DNA of 64,000 nucleotides from Williamsia herbipolensis (GTDB lineage: Bacteria; Actinomycetota; Actinomycetes; Mycobacteriales; Mycobacteriaceae), in contig NZ_JXYP01000031.1 in assembly GCF_000964005.1 (NCBI RefSeq), positions 1 to 64,000 of the forward strand, read 5' to 3'. The number at the start of each line of letters is the position of its first letter. The first letter of the stretch is position 1. The notes under the pieces are model-generated. The model had not been told where the DNA came from. It searched no databases and was given only the letters and a program-made list of their open reading frames with translations. The position numbers and the translations under genes are program-made. Shown here in pieces: positions 53,054-61,672 of the stretch.

Positions 53054-53126
53054 TGGAGGCCCCTTTTCGACTGGCTGGAGGGCCTCGTGGGCCGTTTCCA
53101 GGGTGTGCGTATGCCTTCCGCTCAAC

Positions 53127-54056
53127 CTAGTCGCTCGTCAGCTCCCCCGCCCACGGAGGGTCGGCGCCGGGTCGCGACACCGTGATCGCCGCGGCACGCG
53201 CGGCGAACGACAGCGCCGCCTGCCAGGCCTCGCGGTCGAGGTCGCGCACGGCCTGCGCGCCGAGCGACCCGTGGGCGCCGAGCCAGTGCAGCAGGGCCCC
53301 GACGACGGTGTCACCGGCACCGATGGTGTCTGCGGTGACCACGACCGGGGCGGCGACCTCTGCGGTGAAGTCGCCGGTGGTGACGGCGAGTCCGGCACCG
53401 CCGCGGGTGGTGACCACCGCACCGACACCGGCGTCGAGCCAGTCGGCGGGACGGGAACCGTCGGATCCGGCGGCGAGCCAGTCGGCGTCGTCGTCGGACA
53501 CCTTCACCACGTCGACCGACGGCAGCCAGCTCAGGAACCGACGGCGGTAGGCGTCGGCGTCGGCGATGACCGGTGTCCGGATGTTGGGGTCGAGCAGGAT
53601 CAGGCGTCCCTGGGCGTGATGGGTGTGCATCATCTGCTCGTAGACCGAGGCGCCGGGTTCGAGCACCAGAGACAGCGTGCCGAAGGCGAGCGCGCCGACG
53701 GTGCCCGGCAGCGGCCCGGGATCGACGACCCGACGATCGGCGGTGCCCTCGACGTAGAAGGTGTAGCTCGCCGCGCCGTCGTCGCCGAGCGACGCCAGCG
53801 CCAGCGAGGTGGGGGCGTCGGGGTCACGTTGCAGCAGAGACAGGTTCACCCCCGCCGCACGCAGCGACGCCACGAGTTCGTCGCCGAAGTGATCGGTGGA
53901 CACGCGCGAGCAGAACGACACCGCCGACCCGAGCCGACCGAGCGCGACGGCGACGTTGAACGGCCCACCGCCCAGCGCCGGGCGCAGGGGCGCGAGCCCG
54001 CCGGTGTGCGCGACGAGGTCGACGAGCGACTCCCCGCAGACCACGATCTCCTTCAC
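53127..54056 (-). CDS. PfkB-family carbohydrate kinase (fructokinase-like)
   Basis: A 309-residue ribokinase-fold kinase. The N-terminal GGGPFNVAVALGRLG sugar motif and the C-terminal DTIGAGDTVVGALL anion-hole motif with catalytic Asp are clear. It phosphorylates fructose or a related sugar; the substrate is not fixed by sequence. The GTG start overlaps the stop of the epimerase gene by four bases, so the two form a sugar-use operon. Confidence 0.88.
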   Translation of the reverse strand: MKEIVVCGESLVDLVAHTGGLAPLRPALGGGPFNVAVALGRLGSAVSFCSRVSTDHFGDELVASLRAAGVNLSLLQRDPDAPTSLALASLGDDGAASYTFYVEGTADRRVVDPGPLPGTVGALAFGTLSLVLEPGASVYEQMMHTHHAQGRLILLDPNIRTPVIADADAYRRRFLSWLPSVDVVKVSDDDADWLAAGSDGSRPADWLDAGVGAVVTTRGGAGLAVTTGDFTAEVAAPVVVTADTIGAGDTVVGALLHWLGAHGSLGAQAVRDLDREAWQAALSFAARAAAITVSRPGADPPWAGELTSD

Positions 54057-54997
54057 GTCGCACCGGCCTCGTGATGGGCGAGTCCCCAACTGCCCGACCA
54101 CATCTGGCCGGGAGCGCAGACGATGAGGTCGGTGCCCGAGGCCAGGGCGTTCGGCGGCGCGGTCATCGGCTCGATCGCCAGCGCGCGTCCGCGGCCGGGG
54201 AACGCCTGATCGTGGGCCGGGTCGGCGGTGAACACCTGCGCCCACCCGAAGCCGAGGTCGGTCCACAGTTCGGTGGACCCGCCGTCGGGTGCGGTGAGTC
54301 GGTTGCGGTGGCGGCCGTCGGTCTCGACGAGGTCGGTGAACGGGGTGTCCATCCACACCCCGTCTATACGTCGGGGCGAGGAGAAGTCGAGGTCGGTGCC
54401 CGCGACGGGTGTCGGATCACCGGCGGGGAGCTGGCGCTCGGGGTCGAGCGGCAGCGTCGAGGCGCCGGCGAGTTGCAGCGTGCAGTCGTCGATGTCGGCG
54501 TCGCCGGCACGCACGAACGTGTGGTGGCCCAGCGCGAACGGTGCGGTGGTGTCACCGACGTTGGTGACGGTGACCGTCACCGTGAGGCCGGTGTCGGCGT
54601 CGAGGGCGTACTCGGCGACGAGGGTGAGATCGAACGGCCAGCCCGGGTGCCGGCCGATCGGGACGCCGAGGGTCACCGACCGGTCGGTGACCTCGTGCAG
54701 GTTCCACTCGACGGTGCGGACGAAACCGTGGTTGGCGTTGTTGCGGGCGGTCTCGGTGATCTCCAGCTGGTGGTCGACGCCGTCGAACGTGTAGCGGCCG
54801 TCGGCGGTGCGGTTGGGCCATGGCGCCAGCACCAGCCCCGCCGACAGCGGCGGTTTGCCGCCCTCGGTGGCCAGCACCTGCGCCGCGTCCCACGTCTCGG
54901 TCAGCAGTCGGTCGCCGTGCCGTACCGCCCGAAGGCCGGCCCCGCGGGCCACGATGTCCGCGCTGTAGTCGCCCGCCGCGATCCTGAATTCGCCCAC
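54053..54997 (-). CDS. Aldose 1-epimerase family protein
   Basis: A 314-residue beta-sandwich mutarotase. The substrate-binding Arg/His are in PWPNRTADGRYTF and NNANHGFVR, the catalytic His in ALGHHTFVRAG, and the general-base Glu in ALAIEPMTAPPNA. It interconverts alpha and beta anomers of aldoses. GTG start. It is divergent from pxpB across about 105 bases. Confidence 0.9.
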   Translation of the reverse strand: MGEFRIAAGDYSADIVARGAGLRAVRHGDRLLTETWDAAQVLATEGGKPPLSAGLVLAPWPNRTADGRYTFDGVDHQLEITETARNNANHGFVRTVEWNLHEVTDRSVTLGVPIGRHPGWPFDLTLVAEYALDADTGLTVTVTVTNVGDTTAPFALGHHTFVRAGDADIDDCTLQLAGASTLPLDPERQLPAGDPTPVAGTDLDFSSPRRIDGVWMDTPFTDLVETDGRHRNRLTAPDGGSTELWTDLGFGWAQVFTADPAHDQAFPGRGRALAIEPMTAPPNALASGTDLIVCAPGQMWSGSWGLAHHEAGAT

Positions 54998-55102
54998 GCC
55001 GTCGAGTCTGGCACACCGGGACCGGCCGACGACCGGGCTCGGGAACAGCGATCGACGCCGTCGCGGTGGTGCGCCACGGCGGACGCGACGTACGGTTGGC
55101 CG

Positions 55103-55792
55103 ATGCGGGAGTTGCCTGCCGGAATCGACGCCGTGCTGCTCGATTTCGCCGACGCCGAGGCCCCCTGGCGCCACGCTCTGCTCGCCGCCGACGCCGTGCG
55201 CGCGGCGGCCGCCGACGGTGTGCTCACCGGTGTCCTCGACGTGGTCCCGACCGCGGAGACGGTACTGGTCCAGGGGACCCCCGGGGCCGGCCTCGACCGT
55301 CTCGGCATCCGTCGCGTGCTGCGCGCCGCGGGCTCCGCCCGACCCGACACCGCCGACCCCACCGCGCCGACAGCCCCGTCGATCACGGTCGACGTCCGCT
55401 ACGACGGCGCCGACCTCGCCGACGTCGCCGCGGCGATCGGCGTCGACCCCGAGCAGGTCGTCGCCGCCCACACCGACACGGTGTGGCGGGTGCAGTTCAT
55501 GGGTTTCGCCCCGGGTTTCGGCTACCTCGTGCCCGACTCGACCCGATCACCGGACGTCGCGCACGGTCCGACCCTCGACGCCCTGTGTGGGCTCGGCCGG
55601 CGCGCGGAGTCGAGGTCGTCGGTGCCGGCGGGATCGGTGGCGATCGCCGCGGGCTACAGCGCCGTCTACCCGCGCTCGAGCCCGGGCGGCTGGAACCTGC
55701 TGGGCACGAGCACGATCGACCTGTGGGATGTAGACCGCACCCCGCCCGCCGTGCTGGCGCCCGGCGCCACGGTCCGGTTCCGCGCGACATGA
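55103..55792 (+). CDS. pxpB: 5-oxoprolinase subunit PxpB (KipI/allophanate hydrolase subunit 1 family)
   Basis: A 229-residue cyclophilin-like protein with the family motif VQFMGFAPGFGYLV, then SVPAGSVAIAAGYSAVYP and GGWNLLGTSTIDLWD. With PxpC and PxpA it hydrolyses 5-oxoproline using ATP. No pxpA is in the window. The stop overlaps the pxpC ATG. Confidence 0.9.
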   Translation: MRELPAGIDAVLLDFADAEAPWRHALLAADAVRAAAADGVLTGVLDVVPTAETVLVQGTPGAGLDRLGIRRVLRAAGSARPDTADPTAPTAPSITVDVRYDGADLADVAAAIGVDPEQVVAAHTDTVWRVQFMGFAPGFGYLVPDSTRSPDVAHGPTLDALCGLGRRAESRSSVPAGSVAIAAGYSAVYPRSSPGGWNLLGTSTIDLWDVDRTPPAVLAPGATVRFRAT

Positions 55793-56679
55793 CCGGGCCG
55801 ACCGTCCTCGAGGTGCTCGCGACGGGACCGCTCACGACGGTGCAGGACCTCGGCCGACCGGGGCACGCCCATCTCGGGGTGCCGCTGTCGGGGGCGGCCG
55901 ACCGGGGAGCGCACCGGCTCGCCAACCGCCTGGTGGGCAACGCCGAGACGGCGGCGACGCTCGAGGTGACCCTCGGTGGGTTGCGGTTGCGTGTGGGCGG
56001 CGACGCGTTCGTGGTGGTGACCGGGGCGCCGTGCGCGGTGACCCGCGGCGACACCCCGATGGGCCACGGTGCCGCGTTCGCGGTGCACGCCGGGGACGTG
56101 ATCACCCTGGGCTCCCCGACCGTCGGGCTGCGTTCGTATCTCGCCGTCCGGGGCGGCCTCGACGTCCCCGCCGTGCTCGGATCGCGCGCCACCGACACCC
56201 TCTCGGGACTCGGACCGTCGATCGTGGCGACCGGGCACCGACTACCGATCGGGTCCGACGCCGCGGCGTGGCCGACCGCCACCGAATCGTTCACCGCCGC
56301 CGCCGCGCACCACGGCCCGGTCACCCTGGCGATCTCGCCGGGACCGCGCGCCGACGCCCTCGTCGACCACGACGCGCTCACCACCGGCATCTGGATCGTC
56401 AACCCCGCGAGCGATCGCGTCGGCGTGCGCCTCGACCGCGACCCCCGTCGCACCGATCCCCCGGCGGCCGTCCACCCGGCGAGCACCGAACGCGCCTCGG
56501 AGGGTGTGGCACTCGGGTCGGTGCAGGTGCCGCCGAGCGGACAACCGGTGCTCTTCGGCGTCGATCACCCGGTGACCGGCGGCTATCCCGTCGTCGCGGT
56601 GCTCACCGCCGACGCGATCGACGCCGCCGCCCAACTCGTCGCGGGCGAGCGGGTGCGGTTCGTCCCGACGGCTCGGTGA
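55789..56679 (+). CDS. pxpC: 5-oxoprolinase subunit PxpC (KipA/allophanate hydrolase subunit 2 family)
   Basis: A 296-residue protein with the family start LEVLATGPLTTVQDLGRPGHAHLGVPLSGAADR split over the first 40 residues, then LEVTLGG, GLRSYLAVRGGLDVPAVLGSR and SDRVGVRLD. It is the partner of PxpB. Its C-terminal part is slightly short: PVTGGYPVVAVL is present and the protein ends soon after. Confidence 0.9.
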   Translation: MTGPTVLEVLATGPLTTVQDLGRPGHAHLGVPLSGAADRGAHRLANRLVGNAETAATLEVTLGGLRLRVGGDAFVVVTGAPCAVTRGDTPMGHGAAFAVHAGDVITLGSPTVGLRSYLAVRGGLDVPAVLGSRATDTLSGLGPSIVATGHRLPIGSDAAAWPTATESFTAAAAHHGPVTLAISPGPRADALVDHDALTTGIWIVNPASDRVGVRLDRDPRRTDPPAAVHPASTERASEGVALGSVQVPPSGQPVLFGVDHPVTGGYPVVAVLTADAIDAAAQLVAGERVRFVPTAR

Positions 56680-56700
56680 TCAGGCCCGCCGCGGACTCCA

Positions 56701-56739
56701 TTGACGAGCACGGTGAGACGGAATTACTATTTCGTCTCA
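56701..56739 (+). promoter_or_regulatory. Leaderless promoter with palindromic operator for the DUF2236 gene
   Basis: TTGACG (56701-56706), 18 bases, TACTAT (56725-56730), then eight bases to the ATG. An 11-base inverted repeat with one mismatch, TGAGACGGAAT / ATTTCGTCTCA (56714-56724 and 56729-56739), covers the -10 and reaches the start codon. This is the design of a TetR-type repressor site. Confidence 0.7.
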
Positions 56740-57722
56740 TGACGGCCACCCACCCCGACCGGGCCCCGCGCACCGACGACGAGATCCCGACGCTCGGTCC
56801 CGACTCGGTGACGTGGCGGTACTTCGGCGGGTGGCGCGGGATGCTCATGGGCCTGTGGTCGGGGTCGATGCAGAACATGCACCCGAAACTCGGTGCCGCG
56901 GTGTGGGAACACTCGGACTTCTTCGGTGAGCGGTGGCAGCGGTTGATGCGGTCGCTGTACCCGATCTCGGGCGTGGTGTTCGACCGCACGCCCGCCACCG
57001 GTCGCGAGGTGCGCGACTATCACCGCACGATCTCCGGGACGATGCCCGACGGCAGTCGCTACCACGCCCTCGACCCCGATGTCTTCTACTGGGCGCACGC
57101 CACGTTCTGGTACGGCGCGGTGCGGTGCGCAGAGGCGTTCGGGCCCCCGATCTCCGAGGCCGACAAGCGCGCGATGTTCGACGAGTCGCGGGTCTGGTAC
57201 TCGATGTACGGGCTGAGCATGCGCCCGTGCCCGGACACCTACGAGGACTTCCTCGCGTACTGGGATCGCATGTGCCGCACCGTCCTCGAGGACCATCCCG
57301 CCGTGCGCACGGTCCTCGACATCGCCGAGTTGCCCCCGCCGCCGTGGATGTCGTGGATGCCCGCCGTGCTGTGGCGCCCGGCCGCGAAGGTCGTCGCGCG
57401 GGGCTTCGTGTGGGTCACGACGGGTCTCTACGACGAGCCGGTCCGCGAGCTGCTCGGCCTGTCGTGGTCGGCCCGCGACGAGCGACGATTCCGCCGGTTC
57501 GGTCGCGCCGTCGACGTGACGATGCGCCTGGTGCCGCCCCGGTATCGCCTGCATCCGCGTCCGCGCGACGCGTGGGACCGGGTGTCGGGTCGCGTCGCCG
57601 TCGACGCCCCCCTCGTGGAGACCCCGATCCGCAATCTCCCGCCGCTCGACCGCCGCGGCCTGCCCGAGCACTACTGCCCGGTGAGCGCTGCGCGGCGGGC
57701 CGATCTGCCCTGGCAGCGCTGA
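56739..57722 (+). CDS. DUF2236 oxygenase-family protein (latex-clearing/MpaB-type fold)
   Basis: A 327-residue helical protein of the DUF2236 group: WRYFGGWRGMLMGLWSG at the start, RTPATGREVRDYHRTISG, and YWAHATFWYGAVRCAE with the His that binds haem in characterised members. Some relatives are b-type haem oxygenases. Substrate unknown. The MpaB name of this family is unconnected with the RiPP protein at 27021-28007. Regulated by the palindrome at its start. Confidence 0.85.
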   Translation: MTATHPDRAPRTDDEIPTLGPDSVTWRYFGGWRGMLMGLWSGSMQNMHPKLGAAVWEHSDFFGERWQRLMRSLYPISGVVFDRTPATGREVRDYHRTISGTMPDGSRYHALDPDVFYWAHATFWYGAVRCAEAFGPPISEADKRAMFDESRVWYSMYGLSMRPCPDTYEDFLAYWDRMCRTVLEDHPAVRTVLDIAELPPPPWMSWMPAVLWRPAAKVVARGFVWVTTGLYDEPVRELLGLSWSARDERRFRRFGRAVDVTMRLVPPRYRLHPRPRDAWDRVSGRVAVDAPLVETPIRNLPPLDRRGLPEHYCPVSAARRADLPWQR

Positions 57723-57882
57723 TCGGCAACTTCAGAATCGACTTTCACACGAACCCTTGGCATGTGTTTTCTGTTGCTCTACAACCATTTCCGAGGCAAT
57801 GTTTGATCCCACGTTCGGGGGACATACGCGTCAGAAAAGCCTTGTTAGCTTTCGTTCACCACTAGAAAGCAGAGGACCAAAC

Positions 57883-58716
57883 GTGAACAACTCGATACGA
57901 AACCTGATCTCCGGGACCCGACGACGGAGTACCTACGCGGTTGTCACGCCGCTAGTGCTGGCGGTCTGCGCAGGGTCTCTTGTCGTGGGCACCGGGAACG
58001 CTATGGCTGCGCCGACGGCGAAGGTCATGACGCAGACACAACGAATGTCTGACGCGACATTGAACTCGCGCCAGTTGGGCACCTACGGGCGCGGCAACAC
58101 ACTGAGCCTGTCCTGCTACAAACGCGGGCAATCCGTGAAGGGCTATTTCAGCAAGTACATCGCGGGCGGCTTCGACAACCTCTGGTACAGGACGAGCGAT
58201 GGCGGGTTCGTCGCGGATGTCGATATCGAAACGCGCTCCAACAACCCGGTGACGGGACCGTGCGCCGCCGCCGCACCCACAGCGCCGGCCCAGCAAACGC
58301 AACCCGCCTCGGGAGGTAGGTCGAGAGGCCAAACCCGCACGAGCAACGGCTTCTCGGCTCCCCAATGCACATGGGGTGCAGAGAATTTCTGGAAAGCCGC
58401 AACGGGTTCTTTCATCAACGTGAACGGCGACGCCAAGGACTGGGCCACCAGTGCGCGAGCGAACGGCTGGACCGTCACGAATGACCCGCAGCCACGAAGT
58501 CTGGTGGTGTTCGTGGGCGGCCACCGTCACATGGCGGGCTACGACAAGATCGGCAACATCTATCGCGGCCACGTCGCGTGGGTCGAGTCAGTCGAGCGTC
58601 GTGCCGATGGCCTCTACGTACATGGAATCGAGACCAATTACTACAAATCCCCGTATGCGGCTCACCAGTTCGTTGAGAAACACAGTGCGGGGATGTCTTA
58701 CATCCTGGCGCCCTGA
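57883..58716 (+). CDS. Secreted SH3-like/CHAP-domain peptidoglycan amidase
   Basis: A 277-residue exported protein started at GTG behind AGAGGA. A signal peptide ends near NAMA-AP. A probable SH3-like domain (about 55-125; LNSRQLGTYGRGNTLSLSC) and an Ala/Pro/Gln linker lead to a CHAP domain with Cys in APQCTWGAENFW, His in YRGHVAWVESV and Glu in HGIETNYY. It would cut peptide bonds in peptidoglycan. Base composition is lower than the neighbours (55% G+C in 58021-58080), suggesting transfer. The 160-base gap upstream is also AT-richer and shows only weak promoter-like hexamers. Confidence 0.85.
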   Translation: MNNSIRNLISGTRRRSTYAVVTPLVLAVCAGSLVVGTGNAMAAPTAKVMTQTQRMSDATLNSRQLGTYGRGNTLSLSCYKRGQSVKGYFSKYIAGGFDNLWYRTSDGGFVADVDIETRSNNPVTGPCAAAAPTAPAQQTQPASGGRSRGQTRTSNGFSAPQCTWGAENFWKAATGSFINVNGDAKDWATSARANGWTVTNDPQPRSLVVFVGGHRHMAGYDKIGNIYRGHVAWVESVERRADGLYVHGIETNYYKSPYAAHQFVEKHSAGMSYILAP

Positions 58717-58872
58717 CTGTCGGCGGCGGCGGTCCGGCTGGACTGGCCGGCCCGCCGCTGCTCTGCTCGACATCCCAGCACGGCATGGCACGGAATATAT
58801 GACCGCGCATGTTGTTGTCCGAGGGGAAGCGGGCGCGACCACCGACGCCCGCACCAACAGAAACGGTGCGCC

Positions 58873-59952
58873 ATGCAGATCGGTATCGACAACTTCGTCT
58901 CCTCGGTCGTCGAGTACGACACCGGGCGCGAGATCGACGGTCGGACCCGCATCGGGCATCTGCTCGAGGAGGTCGAGGTCGCCGACCGGTCCGGGGTCGA
59001 CGTGTACGGCATCGGCGAGCACCATCGCCCCGAGTTCTACGATTCGGCGCCGACGGTGTTGCTCGCCGCCGCCGCGGCCCGCACGCGTGACATCCGGCTC
59101 ACCAGCGCGGTGTCGGTGCTCTCGGCCGACGACCCGGTACGCCTGCACCAGCAGTTCGCCACCATCGACCTCATCTCGAACGGTCGCGCGGAGATGGTCG
59201 TCGGTCGCGGGTCGTTCACCGAGGCGTTCCCGCTGTTCGGACTGGAACTCGCCGACTACGACTCGCTCTTCGCCGCGAAACTCGATCTGCTGCTGCGCAT
59301 CCGGGAGAACCCGGCGTCGGTCACCTGGAGCGGCCCGCACCGTCCGGCACTGCGCGGGCAGGGTGTGTACCCGAAGCCGGTGCAGGGCGCGATACCGATG
59401 TGGCTCGGCGTGGGCGGGAGTCCCGAATCATTCGTGCGCGCAGGCCGTCTCGGGCTGCCGCTGATGGTCGCGATCATCGGCGGTGAGCCACGACGGTTCC
59501 GTCCGCTGATCGATCTGTACCGCGAGGCCGGGTCGCGGTCGGGCTTCACCCCCGAGCAGCTGCCCGTCGGCATCCACGCGCCCGGGCTGGTCGCCGACAC
59601 CGACGACGCCGCGGTGGCGGCCGCCTATCCGGGCTGGGCCGATCTGTTCGGACGCATCGGACGCGAACGCGGCTTCGGCGCACCGGGCCGAGCGGAATTC
59701 GACGCCATGGCCGGACCCCACGGGGCGATGTTCGTCGGCTCGCCCGACACCGTCGCGGAGAAGATCGCGCGCGTCTCCGACGATCTCGGCGGCCTCGCAC
59801 GCCTCACCGTGCAGATGACGAACACCAAGCTGCCGCACGACGCGATGCTGCGCGGTATCGAGTTGCTCGGCGGGTCGGTGAAGCCCGCGGTGGCACAACT
59901 GATGGGGGCGACGACGCCGGCCGCGAACCCGTCGGCCACGGACCGGGCGTGA
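58873..59952 (+). CDS. LLM-class (luciferase-like) flavin-dependent oxidoreductase
   Basis: A 359-residue TIM-barrel flavoprotein: VDVYGIGEHHRPEF, RLTSAVSVLSADDPVRLHQQFATIDLISNGR in parts, and MVVGRGSFTEAFPLFG, as in alkanal monooxygenase-like FMN or F420 enzymes. Substrate unknown. Its stop overlaps the MarR GTG start by four bases, so it is probably regulated with that gene. The 156-base gap before it shows no clear promoter. Confidence 0.9.
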   Translation: MQIGIDNFVSSVVEYDTGREIDGRTRIGHLLEEVEVADRSGVDVYGIGEHHRPEFYDSAPTVLLAAAAARTRDIRLTSAVSVLSADDPVRLHQQFATIDLISNGRAEMVVGRGSFTEAFPLFGLELADYDSLFAAKLDLLLRIRENPASVTWSGPHRPALRGQGVYPKPVQGAIPMWLGVGGSPESFVRAGRLGLPLMVAIIGGEPRRFRPLIDLYREAGSRSGFTPEQLPVGIHAPGLVADTDDAAVAAAYPGWADLFGRIGRERGFGAPGRAEFDAMAGPHGAMFVGSPDTVAEKIARVSDDLGGLARLTVQMTNTKLPHDAMLRGIELLGGSVKPAVAQLMGATTPAANPSATDRA

Positions 59953-60431
59953 TCGAGACCGGCGTCGGCGTCGCCGCAGCCGGGAGAGCGCCGGCCAACG
60001 AGGCCTGGGAGGCGCTGTACCGGGCGCAGGCGACGATCGCCCGCGACCTCGCCGACAGCGCCGTGTGGGACGAGGTGCACCCCAGTGAGTACGGCGTGCT
60101 GCACGCACTGTCGGCCGGCAAACGCGGAGCGGGCCGGGGCCGGCGGATCACCGAGCTCGCCGAGGACGTGTTGCTGACGCAGCCGGGCCTGTCGCGCCTC
60201 ATCGCTCGCATGGAGGCCCGCGGCCTCATCGCGCGCAGCCGCGACGACGGCGACGGACGTGCGGTCGTCGTCACCCTCACCGCCACCGGCCGCGAGCTGG
60301 CACGGCGGGCTGGTTCCGCGCACGCCCGCGAGGTGTCGCGGGCGATGCGCAGCCGCCTGACACCGGGCCAGATGACGCAGTTGCGCGACCTGTGTCTGCT
60401 GGTGATCGACCCGCACGAACAGCCCGGATGA
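59949..60431 (+). CDS. MarR-family transcriptional regulator
   Basis: A 160-residue winged-helix regulator. The recognition region is ITELAEDVLLTQPGLSRLIARMEARGLI, given here in two overlapping helices, followed by the wing RSRDDGDGRAVVVTLT. It probably controls the flavin oxidoreductase gene with which it overlaps, in response to a phenolic or oxidant ligand. Confidence 0.9.
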   Translation: MIETGVGVAAAGRAPANEAWEALYRAQATIARDLADSAVWDEVHPSEYGVLHALSAGKRGAGRGRRITELAEDVLLTQPGLSRLIARMEARGLIARSRDDGDGRAVVVTLTATGRELARRAGSAHAREVSRAMRSRLTPGQMTQLRDLCLLVIDPHEQPG

Positions 60432-60454
60432 CCGGACACCCACCACGACCGATG

Positions 60455-60470
60455 TATGCTGTACTGCATA
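60455..60470 (+). promoter_or_regulatory. Palindrome upstream of the TetR gene
   Basis: TATGC-t-GTAC-t-GCATA is symmetric at 14 of 16 positions and lies 36 bases before the TetR start. It is a probable autoregulatory operator; a GTACTGCATA segment may include the -10. Confidence 0.55.
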
Positions 60471-60506
60471 GTCCGACGACACGGCTGAGGCGAGAGGTGG
60501 GCAGTG

Positions 60507-61085
60507 ATGGCACGACGCGGTGACACACGCGCCCGCATGGTGCGCAGCGCCATCGGCCTCATGCAGCGCAACGGCGCCGCCGCGGTGACCGTCGACGCCG
60601 TCCTGGCCGACAGCGACACCCCCCGCGGATCGGTGTACCACCACTTCCCCGGTGGTCGCGATCAGCTCGTCGGCGATGCGCTGCGCAGCGCGGGCGACCT
60701 CATGACGTCGATGATCAGAGAGAGTGTCGACAAGCCGATCCCCGAGGCGATCGACACCTTCCTCGAGTTCTGGCGACACCTGTTGACCACGAGCGACTAC
60801 CGCGCCGGCTGCCCCATCGCCGGCGCGGCGGTCGGCGGCGCCGAGAGCGACCCCGCCCTGCACGATCAGGTGGCCGCGATCTTCGCCGAGTGGCACGTGA
60901 TCATCCGCGACGCCCTCGTCGCAGCCGGGGCGCCGGCCGCCCGTGCGCAGTCCGTGGCGATCATGCTCGTCGCCGCCACCGAGGGGGCGTTGATCCTCGC
61001 CCGTGTCGAGCGCTCGCTCACACCGCTCGACGACGTGGCCGACGAGATCCGGCACGTGATCGACTCGCTCGACCTCACGGCCTGA
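60507..61085 (+). CDS. TetR-family transcriptional regulator (LmrA/YxaF-like)
   Basis: A 192-residue TetR-type repressor. The HTH lies in AAVTVDAVLADSDTPRGSVYHHFPGGRDQLVGD, read as helices 2 to 4, and the C-terminal ligand domain is like that of LmrA/YxaF proteins (CPIAGAAVGGAESD). The ATG follows AGAGG by nine bases. The palindrome upstream suggests self-repression. No efflux pump adjoins it except the MmpL gene about 1.2 kb away. Confidence 0.9.
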   Translation: MARRGDTRARMVRSAIGLMQRNGAAAVTVDAVLADSDTPRGSVYHHFPGGRDQLVGDALRSAGDLMTSMIRESVDKPIPEAIDTFLEFWRHLLTTSDYRAGCPIAGAAVGGAESDPALHDQVAAIFAEWHVIIRDALVAAGAPAARAQSVAIMLVAATEGALILARVERSLTPLDDVADEIRHVIDSLDLTA

Positions 61086-61118
61086 GACGGCGTCGCGCCT
61101 CACCTCCCCGCGGCCCGC

Positions 61119-61137
61119 GTAGGAGAGCCTGACCTTG
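61119..61137 (+). promoter_or_regulatory. DtxR/IdeR-like box upstream of the DUF1540 gene
   Basis: GTAGGAGAGCCTGACCTTG matches the 19-base DtxR/IdeR consensus at 13 positions, including the AGCCT centre. It lies 95 bases before the DUF1540 start. Iron- or manganese-dependent control is a tentative inference. Confidence 0.4.
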
Positions 61138-61232
61138 CTGGTGCAATCGCTAACACGGTCGTAGCGTGATGCGTGCCAGGCGATCTCGACGCCCCGCGGT
61201 CGCCGTGCCCCACGATCACCCCGGAGGTTCCC

Positions 61233-61532
61233 ATGGCCACTCTCGAGATGCCGCACGTCACCGAGTGTTCGGTGAGCGCGTGCTCCTACAACCACGACGG
61301 ATGCCACGCATTCGCCATCAACGTCAGCGGTGACAACGGCACCGCCGACTGCGCCACCTTCATCCCCCTGTCGACCAAGGGCGGCCTCGACGTCGTCTCG
61401 CCCCAGGTCGGTGCCTGTCAACGGGCCGACTGCACACACAACGCCGACCTCGAGTGCACGGCCGCGGCCGTACGCATCGGCGCGGGCGAGTCCTCGGACA
61501 CCGCCAACTGCCTCACCTACTCGAAGGCCTGA
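61233..61532 (+). CDS. DUF1540 tandem Cys-rich small protein
   Basis: A 99-residue protein made of two DUF1540-like repeats of about 40 residues, each with four Cys (CSVSACSYNHDGC then DCATF; CQRADCTHNADLEC then NCLTY). The Cys pattern indicates metal binding. No enzyme motif is present. GGAGG precedes the ATG. A strong hairpin follows the gene, so it is monocistronic. Confidence 0.85.
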   Translation: MATLEMPHVTECSVSACSYNHDGCHAFAINVSGDNGTADCATFIPLSTKGGLDVVSPQVGACQRADCTHNADLECTAAAVRIGAGESSDTANCLTYSKA

Positions 61533-61553
61533 CGCAGGCACTGCTCCATCGAT

Positions 61554-61587
61554 GAGAACGCCCCGCGCTCCTTCGCGGGGCGTTCTC
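61554..61587 (+). terminator. Hairpin terminator after the DUF1540 gene
   Basis: Perfect 14-base stem GAGAACGCCCCGCG / CGCGGGGCGTTCTC with loop CTCCTT, 21 bases after the stop. No T-run follows, as is common for actinomycete terminators. Confidence 0.8.
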
Positions 61588-61672
61588 GCGTCCACGGGGC
61601 ACGAGCGATGAGTTCTCACCCTCCCCCGAGTCGACCCCACCGACGAGAACATTCTCGAGGAGAGGACGACGC

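Noticed and set aside
56739-57722. Second daptide MpaB, because the DUF2236 family is often labelled MpaB oxygenase
   Set aside because: The shared name is a coincidence; this is a haem-oxygenase-like fold far from the precursor genes and unlike the protein at 27021-28007.
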